From Methyloceanibacter sp. (GTDB lineage: Bacteria > Pseudomonadota > Alphaproteobacteria > Rhizobiales > Methyloligellaceae): a stretch of DNA of 12,424 nucleotides. A program made the translations under genes and the position numbers. Below are positions 1 to 6,901 of this stretch, piece by piece. The notes beneath the pieces are model-generated. The model was not told where the DNA came from. It saw only the letters and a program-made list of their open reading frames with translations, and ran no database searches. Numbering within the stretch: the stretch's first letter is position 1; each line of letters opens with the position of its first letter. The stretch lies in assembly GCA_016649675.1 (NCBI GenBank), contig JAENXG010000046.1:1-12424 (forward strand). Direction: 5' to 3'.

Positions 1-195
1 GCCTCACACTGCGTCTCGACCATCGTTCGGATCAGATAGTCTCTGCCCTCTAGACCGTCGGCTTTCGGCGTGCCGCCAAGGGCGAAAGGCTTAAGCGCCC
101 GGGCTCTTCACGCTTCCCCAAGGAGGCCTTTGGGGCGCCGCCGACGCTATGCTAAGGATGCTGCAAGAGGGGCGGCCCACAACCGATGCGGAGTC
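1..195. other. Upstream leader region of manC, no gene seen
   Basis: I see no convincing gene here. The manC reading frame stays open upstream to an ATG at 70, but the 42 extra residues it would add are Arg/Ala-rich, low in complexity and unlike the start of the enzyme family. An imperfect inverted repeat lies at 116-135 (CCCCAAGG, then CCTTTGGGG), without a T-run after it, so it is not a typical intrinsic terminator. No clear promoter is visible. Confidence 0.5.
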
Positions 196-1617
196 ATGCG
201 TAAAGTCTTGCCATTCATCTTGTGCGGCGGAGCGGGCACCCGGCTGTGGCCCTTGTCGCGCGAGGCCTACCCTAAGCAGTTTCATCGGCTGACCGGCCCC
301 GAGACGCTGTTCCAGCAGACCTGCCGCCGGCTCTCGGGTCCGCTGTTCGGCGATCTTTTCGTCCTCTCCAACTATCGTCACCGCTTCCTGGTCGCCGAGC
401 AGCTCGAGGAGATCGGCGCGCCGGCGAAAAATCTCGTGCTCGAGCCGGTTGGCCGCAACACCGCTCCAGCCGCGTGCATCGCCGCGCTGATCGCTTCGCG
501 CGCCGATGCCGACGCGCTCGTGCTGCTCGCCCCGTCAGACCACATGATCACCGATCCAGGCGCCTTCGCGCGCGCCATCGAGACCGGCGTGGCTGCGGCG
601 GACGGAGGCGCGCTGGTCACCTTCGGGGTCGAGCCCGACTGCCCGCACACCGGCTATGGCTATATCGAGACGGAGCCGGGAGAGGGCGCCGACCGCAAAG
701 TGAAGCGCTTCGTCGAGAAGCCGTCGCTCAAAGCCGCCGAGGAATATCTTGACGCGGGCACCTTCTATTGGAACGCTGGCATCTTCCTGTTCAAGGCCGC
801 GACCATGCTCGATCTGCTCAAGAGCCACGCGCCAGGAATCATCGAGGCCTGCCGCAAATCGCTCGACGCGGCGACCGAGGACCTCACCTTCCGCGTGCTG
901 AGCGACGACTATGGGGAGGCACCCGCCATCTCGCTCGACTATGCCGTGGCCGAGAAGGCCGGCAACATGCGCTGCGTGCCGCTCAAGACGTCGTGGAGCG
1001 ACGTCGGCTCATGGTCGGCCCTGTGGAACTTCATGGCCAAGGACGCCGCCGGCAACGTGGTGCAGGGCGAGGGCCAGGTCATCCTCGAAAATACGCGCAA
1101 CAGCTTCGCCTTCAGCGACCACGTTTGCGTCGCCCTGGTCGGGGTGGAGAACGTCGTGGTGGTGGCCATGGAGGACGCCGTCCTCGTCGCCTCCAAGGAC
1201 CACGCTGAATCCATCAAGCTTGTGGTCGACTATCTGAAAGGAAACGGGGGCGACCTCGCGCTCCAGCACAATCGCGTCTACCGCCCGTGGGGCTGGTATC
1301 AGGGCCTGAACCGGGGCGAGCGCTATCAGGTCAAATGCATCATGGTGAAGCCCGGCGGCAAGCTGTCGCTGCAGAGCCACCATCACCGGTCGGAGCACTG
1401 GGTCGTGGTCACCGGGACGGTCGAGGTGACACGCGGCGAGGAGATGGAGATGCTGAGCGAGAACGAGTCCACCTACATCCCCATCGGCAAGAAACACCGG
1501 CTGGCCAATCCCGGCAAGATCCCCGCCTTTCTCATCGAGGTCCAGTCGGGGGCCTATCTCGACGAGGACGACATCGTCAGGTTTGATGACATCTACCAGC
1601 GGAGCTCGAACGAATAG
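196..1617 (+). CDS. manC: Mannose-1-phosphate guanylyltransferase / mannose-6-phosphate isomerase (type II PMI)
   Basis: This cytoplasmic bifunctional enzyme of GDP-mannose synthesis supplies mannose-derived sugars for exopolysaccharide or LPS. The N-terminal nucleotidyltransferase domain (about residues 5-290) shows CGGAGTRLWPLS at 10-21 and PKQF at 26-29, then EPVGRNTAPA, a FVEKP motif and WNAGIF. The C-terminal cupin-type isomerase domain (about 355-473) shows RPWGWY, a GGKLSLQSHHHRSEHWVVV segment with the metal-binding histidines, and the closing EVQSG and DDIVRFDDIYQR motifs. I chose ATG 196 because it gives 473 residues, the usual family length, and starts just before the conserved motif; the upstream ATG at 70 adds unconserved sequence. 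The ribosome binding site is weak (GCGGAG). The next gene is convergent and no polysaccharide genes are adjacent, so the pathway served is unknown. The symbol could equally be algA, xanB or cpsB. Confidence 0.95.
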   Translation: MRKVLPFILCGGAGTRLWPLSREAYPKQFHRLTGPETLFQQTCRRLSGPLFGDLFVLSNYRHRFLVAEQLEEIGAPAKNLVLEPVGRNTAPAACIAALIASRADADALVLLAPSDHMITDPGAFARAIETGVAAADGGALVTFGVEPDCPHTGYGYIETEPGEGADRKVKRFVEKPSLKAAEEYLDAGTFYWNAGIFLFKAATMLDLLKSHAPGIIEACRKSLDAATEDLTFRVLSDDYGEAPAISLDYAVAEKAGNMRCVPLKTSWSDVGSWSALWNFMAKDAAGNVVQGEGQVILENTRNSFAFSDHVCVALVGVENVVVVAMEDAVLVASKDHAESIKLVVDYLKGNGGDLALQHNRVYRPWGWYQGLNRGERYQVKCIMVKPGGKLSLQSHHHRSEHWVVVTGTVEVTRGEEMEMLSENESTYIPIGKKHRLANPGKIPAFLIEVQSGAYLDEDDIVRFDDIYQRSSNE

Positions 1618-1692
1618 CGCTTGGGCGTTATCATTGTGTCGAACCGGGAGGGTTTGCGGGCGGCGCCATCGTAAGCGCTTGCTTTCAATCGG

Positions 1693-2532
1693 TCATCCAT
1701 GGGGATTGGGAATTTCATCAACAAGCTTATCCTGTCCCCATTCGAGCCGCATCAGCCCCACAATGATGACGACCGTCAGGAGATAGACAACGAGCTGGGC
1801 GCCGCTCGGCCGATCGGTGTAACCGATGAGAGTATGCAGCAAGCGTCCGAGCACGCTGTCATCGGAGAGCAACCAGGAGGTGTCCCAAACGGTTGCGGTG
1901 AGCACCTCGATATAGCCGGCCTGCTCAAGGAAGGCGACCGCCTGCGCCGCGAGACCGGCTGCGAGCAGCGTGATGAGGCCCGAGGTGAAAGAGAACAGAT
2001 ACCGGGCGGGAATGGAGAGCAGCCCGAGATACATGAGCGCCGACACGCCGGCCCCGGCAATCAGACCAAGCGCACCACCCGCCAGCATGCCGAGCCCTGT
2101 GGTCCCTCCTGTTGCGGCAATGCCGTAGAGGAACAAGACGACCTCCGACCCCTCGCGCAGCACCGCCACGCCGCAGACGATCGCCAAGGCGGCGAGCGGC
2201 TTTTGGCCCGAGGCGACCGCCTCGCCGACCTGCCGCATCTCCTGCGCCATGGCGCGGCCATGGCTCGCCATCCAGACATTGTGCCAGGCGAGCATGCCGA
2301 CCGCGATCAGCAGGATGGCCGCATTGAAAAGCTCTTGGCCCGAGCCTTCGAACAGCTCTCCGAGCTCGCTCGCGAAGGCCGCTACGAGGCAGGCGCCCGC
2401 CACGCCACCAGCAACGCCGTAGCTCACGAAAAGGCCGCGGCGCGGGACACCGTTGGTCGCAGCCAGCACGATGCCGACGATGAGCCCGGCCTCGATGACC
2501 TCGCGAAAGACGATCAGGAGCGTGGCGAGCAT
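1693..2532 (-). CDS. efeU: FTR1/EfeU-family iron permease
   Basis: This inner-membrane permease belongs to the oxidase-dependent iron transporter family, which moves iron inward. At 279 residues it is close to E. coli EfeU (276). About seven hydrophobic segments are visible. Both hallmark REXXE motifs are intact: REVIE at residues 10-14 in the first helix and REGSE at 126-130. These glutamates are the proposed iron ligands. The start codon lies 7 bases after the stop of the cupredoxin-like gene, with GAGG just upstream, so the two genes are almost certainly co-transcribed and translationally linked. There is no EfeB peroxidase and no full-length EfeO (M75 domain), so this is a minimal variant of the Efe system. 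The family assignment is firm. The symbol is by family and has not been checked by orthology. Confidence 0.9.
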   Translation of the reverse strand: MLATLLIVFREVIEAGLIVGIVLAATNGVPRRGLFVSYGVAGGVAGACLVAAFASELGELFEGSGQELFNAAILLIAVGMLAWHNVWMASHGRAMAQEMRQVGEAVASGQKPLAALAIVCGVAVLREGSEVVLFLYGIAATGGTTGLGMLAGGALGLIAGAGVSALMYLGLLSIPARYLFSFTSGLITLLAAGLAAQAVAFLEQAGYIEVLTATVWDTSWLLSDDSVLGRLLHTLIGYTDRPSGAQLVVYLLTVVIIVGLMRLEWGQDKLVDEIPNPHG

Positions 2533-2539
2533 GCGGACC

Positions 2540-2878
2540 TCATTCGGCGATGACGACGCCCTGCGCAGTGTCCTCGTGATATTCGCCCATGAAGGGATAG
2601 CGGCCGGGATCGAGCGGCCTTAGCCGCACCGTGCCTTGCTTGCCGCCGGCAATCACCTTCTCGACCTTGAGCGCCGAGGAATCGAATTCCTCCGCCGTCG
2701 CATCCTCGTTCTTGATGTTGAGGACCGCTGCCTTTCCCGCCGGCACATGGATCTCGGCGGGCGTGAAGCGATGGTCCTTGATCGTCACGTCGATCGCGGT
2801 CTCGGCGCGGGCGACGGCCGGCGGCAGGGCAAGAGCGGCGACCGTTGCGAGCACGGACAAAAGGCGGCGAAGGGACAT
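2540..2878 (-). CDS. Secreted cupredoxin-like protein, partner of the FTR1 permease
   Basis: This is a 112-residue exported protein. A signal peptide spans about residues 1-25 (positive MSLRR, hydrophobic core, cleavage near VARA/ET). One cupredoxin fold follows: IKDHRFTPAEIHVPAGKA at 33-50, then EEFDSS and a C-terminal PFMGEYHEDTAQG. It resembles the cupredoxin domain found at the N-terminus of EfeO or encoded beside FTR1 genes, which is thought to bind or oxidise iron, or bind copper, for the permease. The usual type 1 copper cysteine is absent, with Gly98 near its expected place, so a blue copper electron-transfer role is unlikely. Acidic residues, Met97 and His101 remain as possible ligands. 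The ATG at 2878 is preceded by AGAGGAAGAG, a strong ribosome binding site. The upstream ATG at 2971 would add non-signal-like sequence and is not used. Confidence 0.85.
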   Translation of the reverse strand: MSLRRLLSVLATVAALALPPAVARAETAIDVTIKDHRFTPAEIHVPAGKAAVLNIKNEDATAEEFDSSALKVEKVIAGGKQGTVRLRPLDPGRYPFMGEYHEDTAQGVVIAE

Positions 2879-3108
2879 TGCTCTTCCTCTGGGACAGAGA
2901 CCGAAAGTCGGGCGTCGGAGGACAGTAGGACCGTCCGGCGGCATGCACGAAATGAATGGTTCGCACGCCAATCATTGCATGTTTTGCATGGTCGCACCCC
3001 GCGTCGCCGACAGCGTCTGGATTTTGTGAGGGATGTCGCACAGGCTCGGGCGAGCCTCAGGTCCATGCGCCTCGTGCAAGTCGCATTGGCGAAGACCAGG
3101 ATTTCCTT
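2879..3108. promoter_or_regulatory. Divergent promoter region between iron operon and copper island
   Basis: These 230 bases separate the divergently read cupredoxin/FTR1 operon and the truncated DUF2946-like gene, so they should hold promoters for both directions. The visible structure is a direct repeat of TTGCATG at 2975-2981 and 2984-2990 (9-base period). I find no recognisable Fur, Irr or RirA box and no confident -35/-10 pair. Assignment as a regulatory region rests on position alone. Confidence 0.4.
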
Positions 3109-3369
3109 ATGGGACAGGGACTTATGCACCGGCAGCGTCTCAGCGCGACGCTCGCCTTGATCGGTATGGCCTTCCATGCCGTGCTCGTTCCCGGGCACAC
3201 CGTCTCGCCAACGACCGCACTTGCCGGCACCGCGTCGGCGATCTCTGGCGAGCCGCCGTGTCACAATGCCTCAGCCGCAACCAACAGTGAGCGGTCAAAG
3301 GGCGAGGCCGTTCCTCGGCAGCTTGACTTTCGAGCCCGCGGGCACGGTGGAGGTGACGTTCCATGTTAA
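3109..3369 (+). pseudogene. Truncated DUF2946-like secreted protein, C-terminus replaced
   Basis: The reading frame encodes 86 residues. ATG 3109 has AGGA 7 bases upstream; ATG 3124 is an alternative start. Residues 7-45 form a signal peptide or membrane segment (HRQRLSATLALIGMAFHAVL, then PGHTVSP), followed by a CHNASAATNS stretch. This matches my recollection of alphaproteobacterial DUF2946 proteins, small secreted proteins found beside copper genes. Those normally go on to a CxxC-type cysteine motif near the C-terminus. Here the sequence instead changes after about residue 62 into a Gly/Arg-rich tail. From about 3298 the DNA reads as the end of a PCu(A)C copper chaperone, in the next frame after 3316 (see the overlapping entry). 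I read this as a deletion fusion, so the product is probably not functional. The DUF2946 call is from pattern only. Confidence 0.55.
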
Positions 3370-3409
3370 AGCCATGGGCGCCGCGGCACCCACCGCACAC
3401 CACCACTGA
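3295..3409 (+). pseudogene. C-terminal remnant of a PCu(A)C copper chaperone, frameshifted
   Basis: Translating 3298-3315 in the frame of the upstream gene gives KGEAVP. Skipping one base at about 3316 and continuing from 3317 gives GSLTFEPAGTVEVTFHVKAM, then a Gly-Ala-Pro linker and a terminal HHH before the TGA at 3407. Joined, this reads like the last strands of PCu(A)C family periplasmic copper chaperones (DUF461), which typically end with a Lys-Gly-Glu turn, LTFEKAGTVEV and a His/Met-rich tail. About 36 codons survive. The HXM copper site and most of the beta-barrel (normally about 110-130 residues) are missing. One extra base at 3313-3316 explains the frame change. It lies in a cluster of copper-related genes, which fits its origin. 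An assembly error could explain the frameshift but not the missing body. Confidence 0.6.
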
Positions 3410-3545
3410 TCTCTCGGCGTGGGCGATCAGGGGGTGGATCAAGGCTAGGCTGGTAACGCATTTTGTGATCGCCCGCGAGGCTTGCGGCTCGCTCCGCACG
3501 GCTCTAGGGTTGGGGTCAAGGCAGGGATGGACCGATTCTGAACTC
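3410..3545. promoter_or_regulatory. Probable promoter region of the copper operon, with long inverted repeat
   Basis: These 136 bases lie between the chaperone remnant and the His/Cys-rich gene. GGGCGATCA at 3421-3429 and TGATCGCCC at 3466-3474 form a perfect 9-base inverted repeat with a 36-base spacer. This could be a paired operator or a long-loop stem. No typical CueR or CopY site and no clear -35/-10 are visible, so the regulatory role is inferred from position and the repeat. Confidence 0.35.
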
Positions 3546-3932
3546 ATGTTGACCGCCCTCAGCACCGGGCTGCGCTTCAGGCTCGCGCTCATGCTCGCAG
3601 CGTTTGCGGCGCTTTGCTTCCTCGCGCCCCCGGCGGTGCTCGCCTCCGGGCACGGCGAGAACGCGGTTCATTGTCTCGCCCATGCCGACGCAGTGGACCA
3701 TGGCACGACCATAGCGCATGGCATAAAGCACCATGGCGATCACTCATCTCCCGCCGGTCATCAGTCGAGCTGCTGCGGGCTCTTTTGCATGAGCGCGCTC
3801 GCGCCCGAACCCGGGCAGACCGTCGATCGTATCGATGTCAGCCCCGTGCTCTCGCCGGCAATCGAGGCGCGTCTTTTCAGCCGCGTCCCTGAAACCCCCG
3901 ACCGGCCTCCGATCCCCGTCCTGTTCGTCTGA
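3546..3932 (+). CDS. Secreted His/Cys-rich protein of the copper island, unknown function
   Basis: This is a 128-residue protein with a signal peptide at about 1-33 (RFRLALMLAAFAALCFLAPPAVLA). The mature part is rich in histidine at 36-72 (GHGENAVHC, AHAD, HGTTIAHGIKHHGDH). A CCGLFC cluster follows at 76-81, and the C-terminus (97-128) is Pro-rich and hydrophobic. The spacing of His and Cys suggests periplasmic metal binding, or a DUF2946-like relative, but I do not recognise a named family with confidence. I chose ATG 3546 because it starts directly before the signal peptide; the ATG at 3363 lies inside the chaperone remnant. The ribosome binding site is weak. The next gene starts 63 bases downstream on the same strand, so co-transcription with the TolC-like and oxidase genes is likely. 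Confidence 0.7.
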   Translation: MLTALSTGLRFRLALMLAAFAALCFLAPPAVLASGHGENAVHCLAHADAVDHGTTIAHGIKHHGDHSSPAGHQSSCCGLFCMSALAPEPGQTVDRIDVSPVLSPAIEARLFSRVPETPDRPPIPVLFV

Positions 3933-3995
3933 GCTGCTCAGGCGGGACCGATGTCCCGTCATGGGCTTCATCAACGACAGCCGAGGATGGGCCAC

Positions 3996-5423
3996 ATGTT
4001 CTCTCACATTTGGGCGCGCGCTCTCGCCATCGCGAGCGCAACCCTGCTGCTCTCCGCTTGCAAGACCTTTTCGCCCGACGGCGGGATGAGCACCGTCGCG
4101 GCAATCGCCGGCCAAGGGCTGAATAAAAGCGTGGTGCGGATCAGCTCCGAGGAGGACGCGTCGCTGGCGCAAGGCGAAGTTGCGCGCCGGCTCAAAGCGC
4201 CGCTCAGCGCCGACGCCGCCGTGCAGATCGCGCTCCTCAACAATGCCGGGCTGCAGGCAGCCTATAACCGGCTCGGCATCGCCGAGGCCGTCATGGTACA
4301 GGCGAGCCGGCCGCCGCTGCCGACCTTCTCCTTCGACAGGGTCTCGACCTCCATCGAGCTCGACATCGAGCGGCAGATCGTCGCCAGCATTCTTTCGCTC
4401 GCGACCTGGCCGGCTCGTTCCAAGATTGCAGGCGTCCGCTTCGAGCAAGCCCAGCTTCGCGCCGCCGAGGAGACCTTGCGCGTCGCGGCAGAGACGCGGA
4501 AGGCCTATATCCGCGCCGTTGCCGCGCGCCAGATCCTGGCAGCACTGAACTCGGCCAAAGCAACCTCCGACGCCTCAGCCGCACTTGCCGAGAAGCTCAC
4601 CCAAACGGGCGCCGTCAACACGCTCGACCACGCCCGCCGCCAGGTCCTCGCCAGCGAGATGGAGGCACAAGTGACGGGGGCCCGGCAACAGGCGAACGCG
4701 ACGGGGGAGCGTCTCACGCGGCTGTTGGGCCTATGGGGCGGCACCGATGTGAACCGGTTGCTACCAAGCGCGCTGCCACCCCTGCCCGGAAAATCGCGGA
4801 GCCTTGCTTCCGTCGAGCAGGAGGCGATGGACCGGAGGGTCGATCTCGCCGTCGCGCGGCTCGAGGTCGAGGCGCTCGCGCGCTCCTATGGGCTCACCGA
4901 CAAGACGCGGCTCATCAATGTGCTCAATGCGAGCGGCATCTCCAAGACGCAAAAAGACAAAGGCGGGCCGAGCGCGGACGGCGGCGGCTTCGACATCGCG
5001 TTCGAGGTGCCGCTCTACGACTTCGGCCGAGCGCGCGTGCGGGAGGCGGAGCAACGCTATAGCGAAGCCCTGAACCAACTCGCCGAGATGGCGGTCAACG
5101 CGCGCTCGGAAGCCCGCGAGGCCTATGGCGCCTACGCGGCGACCCGTGCCATCGCCGCCCAATATGAGCGCGACGTGCTGCCGCTCAGGCAGACCATCTC
5201 GGACCAAACGGAGCTGCAATATAACGCCATGCAGGTCGACGCGTTCGCGCTGCTCGAAGCCGCCAGGGCCAACGCCGCGGCAAAGGTGGCAAGCATCGAG
5301 GCCAAGCGGAATTTCTGGCTCGCTTCCACCGATCTCAGCGCGGCGGTGCTTGGCGGCGGAAGCTTGAGCCAGGAGGCCCCTTCCTTGCTCGCCGCCGACG
5401 CGAGCGGAACGGCCAGCGATTAG
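3996..5423 (+). CDS. TolC/OEP-family outer-membrane efflux lipoprotein (CusC/CzcC-like)
   Basis: This 475-residue protein should form the trimeric outer-membrane channel of a tripartite export system. ATG 3996 is preceded by GAGG with 9 bases spacing. The signal peptide ends in a lipobox, LLLSAC, with Cys22 as the lipidated residue. Long heptad-like alpha-helical stretches follow (about 70-290 and 350-455) in the duplicated OEP arrangement; the first repeat starts near LSADAAVQIALLNNAGLQAAYNRLG. The second-repeat beta segment reads FDIAFEVPLYDFGRARV, the usual OEP pattern before the coiled coil. The multicopper oxidase gene begins 18 bases downstream, so the pair is one operon. No membrane-fusion or RND/ABC partner gene is near, which is unusual. 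A role in copper efflux is inferred from context; partner proteins may be encoded elsewhere. Confidence 0.85.
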   Translation: MFSHIWARALAIASATLLLSACKTFSPDGGMSTVAAIAGQGLNKSVVRISSEEDASLAQGEVARRLKAPLSADAAVQIALLNNAGLQAAYNRLGIAEAVMVQASRPPLPTFSFDRVSTSIELDIERQIVASILSLATWPARSKIAGVRFEQAQLRAAEETLRVAAETRKAYIRAVAARQILAALNSAKATSDASAALAEKLTQTGAVNTLDHARRQVLASEMEAQVTGARQQANATGERLTRLLGLWGGTDVNRLLPSALPPLPGKSRSLASVEQEAMDRRVDLAVARLEVEALARSYGLTDKTRLINVLNASGISKTQKDKGGPSADGGGFDIAFEVPLYDFGRARVREAEQRYSEALNQLAEMAVNARSEAREAYGAYAATRAIAAQYERDVLPLRQTISDQTELQYNAMQVDAFALLEAARANAAAKVASIEAKRNFWLASTDLSAAVLGGGSLSQEAPSLLAADASGTASD

Positions 5424-5441
5424 CTGAAAGGATTGAGAACC

Positions 5442-6827
5442 ATGTTGTCTCGACGGAACTTTCTCACGGGCTCGGCGGTGGCGCTCATGGGTGCCGCAGC
5501 GGTGAGCGGCCGCACCGCGGCCGCCGCCATCCCCGAGGCGCCGACCAATGTCTCGCCCGCCATGCAGCCGCCTATTCCGCCCGCCAATGGACAGGCCTAT
5601 CAGCCCGTCGCGACGCTGAACGGCTGGACGCTGCCCTGGCGCATGAACGGCGAGTGGAAAGAGTTCCACCTCGTCGCCGAGGAGGTTGCTCGCGAGATCG
5701 CACCCGGCATGACCGCGCGGCTCTGGGGCTATAACGGCCAGACGCCGGGGCCCACCATCGAGGCGGTGGAAGGCGACAAGGTGCGCATCTTCGTCACGAA
5801 CAAGCTCCCCGAGCACACCACCGTCCATTGGCATGGGATGCTGCTGCCAAACGGGATGGACGGCGTGGGCGGCCTCACGCAAACCCATATCGAGCCGGGC
5901 AAGACCTTCGTCTACGAGTTCCTCCTCAAGACGAGCGGCACGTTCATGTACCACCCCCACTCGGACGAGATGGTGCAGATGGCCATGGGAATGATGGGCA
6001 CCTTCGTCGTGCATCCCAAAGACCCGCACTATCGCCCCGTGGATCGGGACTTTGCCTTCATCATGAGCTCCTACCGGTTCGACCCCGGCACCTCCCTGCC
6101 CCAAGTGACCGAGATGACAGACTTCAACATCTGGACCTTCAACGCGCGCGTCTTCCCCGGCATCGACGTGCTGCCGGTGCGGCAAGGCGACCGGGTGCGG
6201 ATCAGGATTGCCAATCTCACCATGACCAACCACCCGATCCATCTGCACGGCCACAAATTCAGCGTCGCCCTGACCGATGGCGGGTGGGTGCCGGAGAGCG
6301 CGCAGTGGCCGGACACGACCGTCGATGTGCCGGTGGGCGCGATCCGCGCCATCGAATTTGTTGCCGATGCGCCGGGAGACTGGGCCTTCCATTGCCACAA
6401 GTCGCATCACACCATGAACGCCATGGGCCACCAGGTGAAGAATTTCATCGGCGTGGCTGAGCGCGATCTCGGCAAGGCTTTGAGCCGCGCGGCGCCCGGC
6501 GCCATGGCGATGGGGACCGATGGCATGGCCATGATGGGTGAGATGGCGATGCCGCTACCCGACAACACACTGCCAATGATGACGGGCACCGGCCAGTTCG
6601 GGGCAATCGAGATGGGTGGCATGTTCACCGTGGTGAAGGTGCGCGAGGACCTTGTGCCCGGCGACTACAAGGATCCTGGCCCCTACAAGAATCCGCCAGG
6701 AACGGTCGCCCATGAGGTTCAGGCAGACGCAGCCGGAGAGCCGCCGCGCCAGCCCGGCACCGGTGCATCCTCCGGGATGAAAATGCCCGGAATGGACATG
6801 CCGGGCATGAAGCCCGGTGGGCACTAG
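5442..6827 (+). CDS. Tat-exported two-domain multicopper oxidase with Met-rich tail
   Basis: This 461-residue periplasmic copper oxidase is a probable Cu(I)-detoxifying enzyme. A twin-arginine signal is at residues 3-8 (SRRNFL). ATG 5442 has AAGGA 9 bases upstream; the in-frame TTG at 5433 overlaps that site's spacer and is less likely. Cupredoxin domain 1 (about 70-195) carries HWH at 129-131 and HPH at 171-173, type 2/3 copper ligands. Domain 2 (about 225-340) carries HPIHLHGH at 264-271 and HCHKSHH at 317-323. Cys318, His264 and His323 form the type 1 site with Met328 as axial ligand. All four copper-binding motifs are intact. I see only two cupredoxin domains, not the three of CopA/CueO. 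The tail (about 350-461) has many Met and His residues (MAMGTDGMAMMGEMAM; GMKMPGMDMPGMKPGGH) and may bind Cu(I). It sits between the TolC-like and Met/His small-protein genes. Confidence 0.88.
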   Translation: MLSRRNFLTGSAVALMGAAAVSGRTAAAAIPEAPTNVSPAMQPPIPPANGQAYQPVATLNGWTLPWRMNGEWKEFHLVAEEVAREIAPGMTARLWGYNGQTPGPTIEAVEGDKVRIFVTNKLPEHTTVHWHGMLLPNGMDGVGGLTQTHIEPGKTFVYEFLLKTSGTFMYHPHSDEMVQMAMGMMGTFVVHPKDPHYRPVDRDFAFIMSSYRFDPGTSLPQVTEMTDFNIWTFNARVFPGIDVLPVRQGDRVRIRIANLTMTNHPIHLHGHKFSVALTDGGWVPESAQWPDTTVDVPVGAIRAIEFVADAPGDWAFHCHKSHHTMNAMGHQVKNFIGVAERDLGKALSRAAPGAMAMGTDGMAMMGEMAMPLPDNTLPMMTGTGQFGAIEMGGMFTVVKVREDLVPGDYKDPGPYKNPPGTVAHEVQADAAGEPPRQPGTGASSGMKMPGMDMPGMKPGGH

Positions 6828-6901
6828 AACGCACCGTCCGACCGCATCGGTCACTAGCATCACTGTGAAGCGCGTTCCAACGACCAACACGGAGAAAAAG
6901 C

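Noticed and set aside
116..135. Hairpin CCCCAAGG/CCTTTGGGG as an intrinsic terminator
   Set aside because: The stem is imperfect, there is no T-run after it, and it lies directly before manC without an upstream gene visible.
70..195. N-terminal extension of ManC from ATG 70
   Set aside because: The extra 42 residues are Arg/Ala-rich, absent from the family, and the conserved enzyme begins at ATG 196.
1699..2553. A 284-codon plus-strand frame opposite the FTR1 permease
   Set aside because: Its product is charged and repetitive with no family features, while the minus strand encodes an intact permease with both REXXE motifs.
2631..3029. Plus-strand open frames across the cupredoxin gene and its upstream region
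   Set aside because: They lack ribosome binding sites and overlap a well-supported minus-strand gene with a signal peptide and a cupredoxin fold.
4761..6431. A 556-codon open frame on the minus strand opposite the TolC-like and oxidase genes
   Set aside because: It is antisense to two clearly conserved genes, has low-complexity His/Arg/Gly-rich composition and no recognisable domain; high GC readily opens such frames.
6801..6817. CCGGGC-ATGAA-GCCCGG stem near the end of the oxidase gene as a terminator
   Set aside because: It lies inside the Met-rich coding tail, is a by-product of the PGMK codons, and has no T-run.
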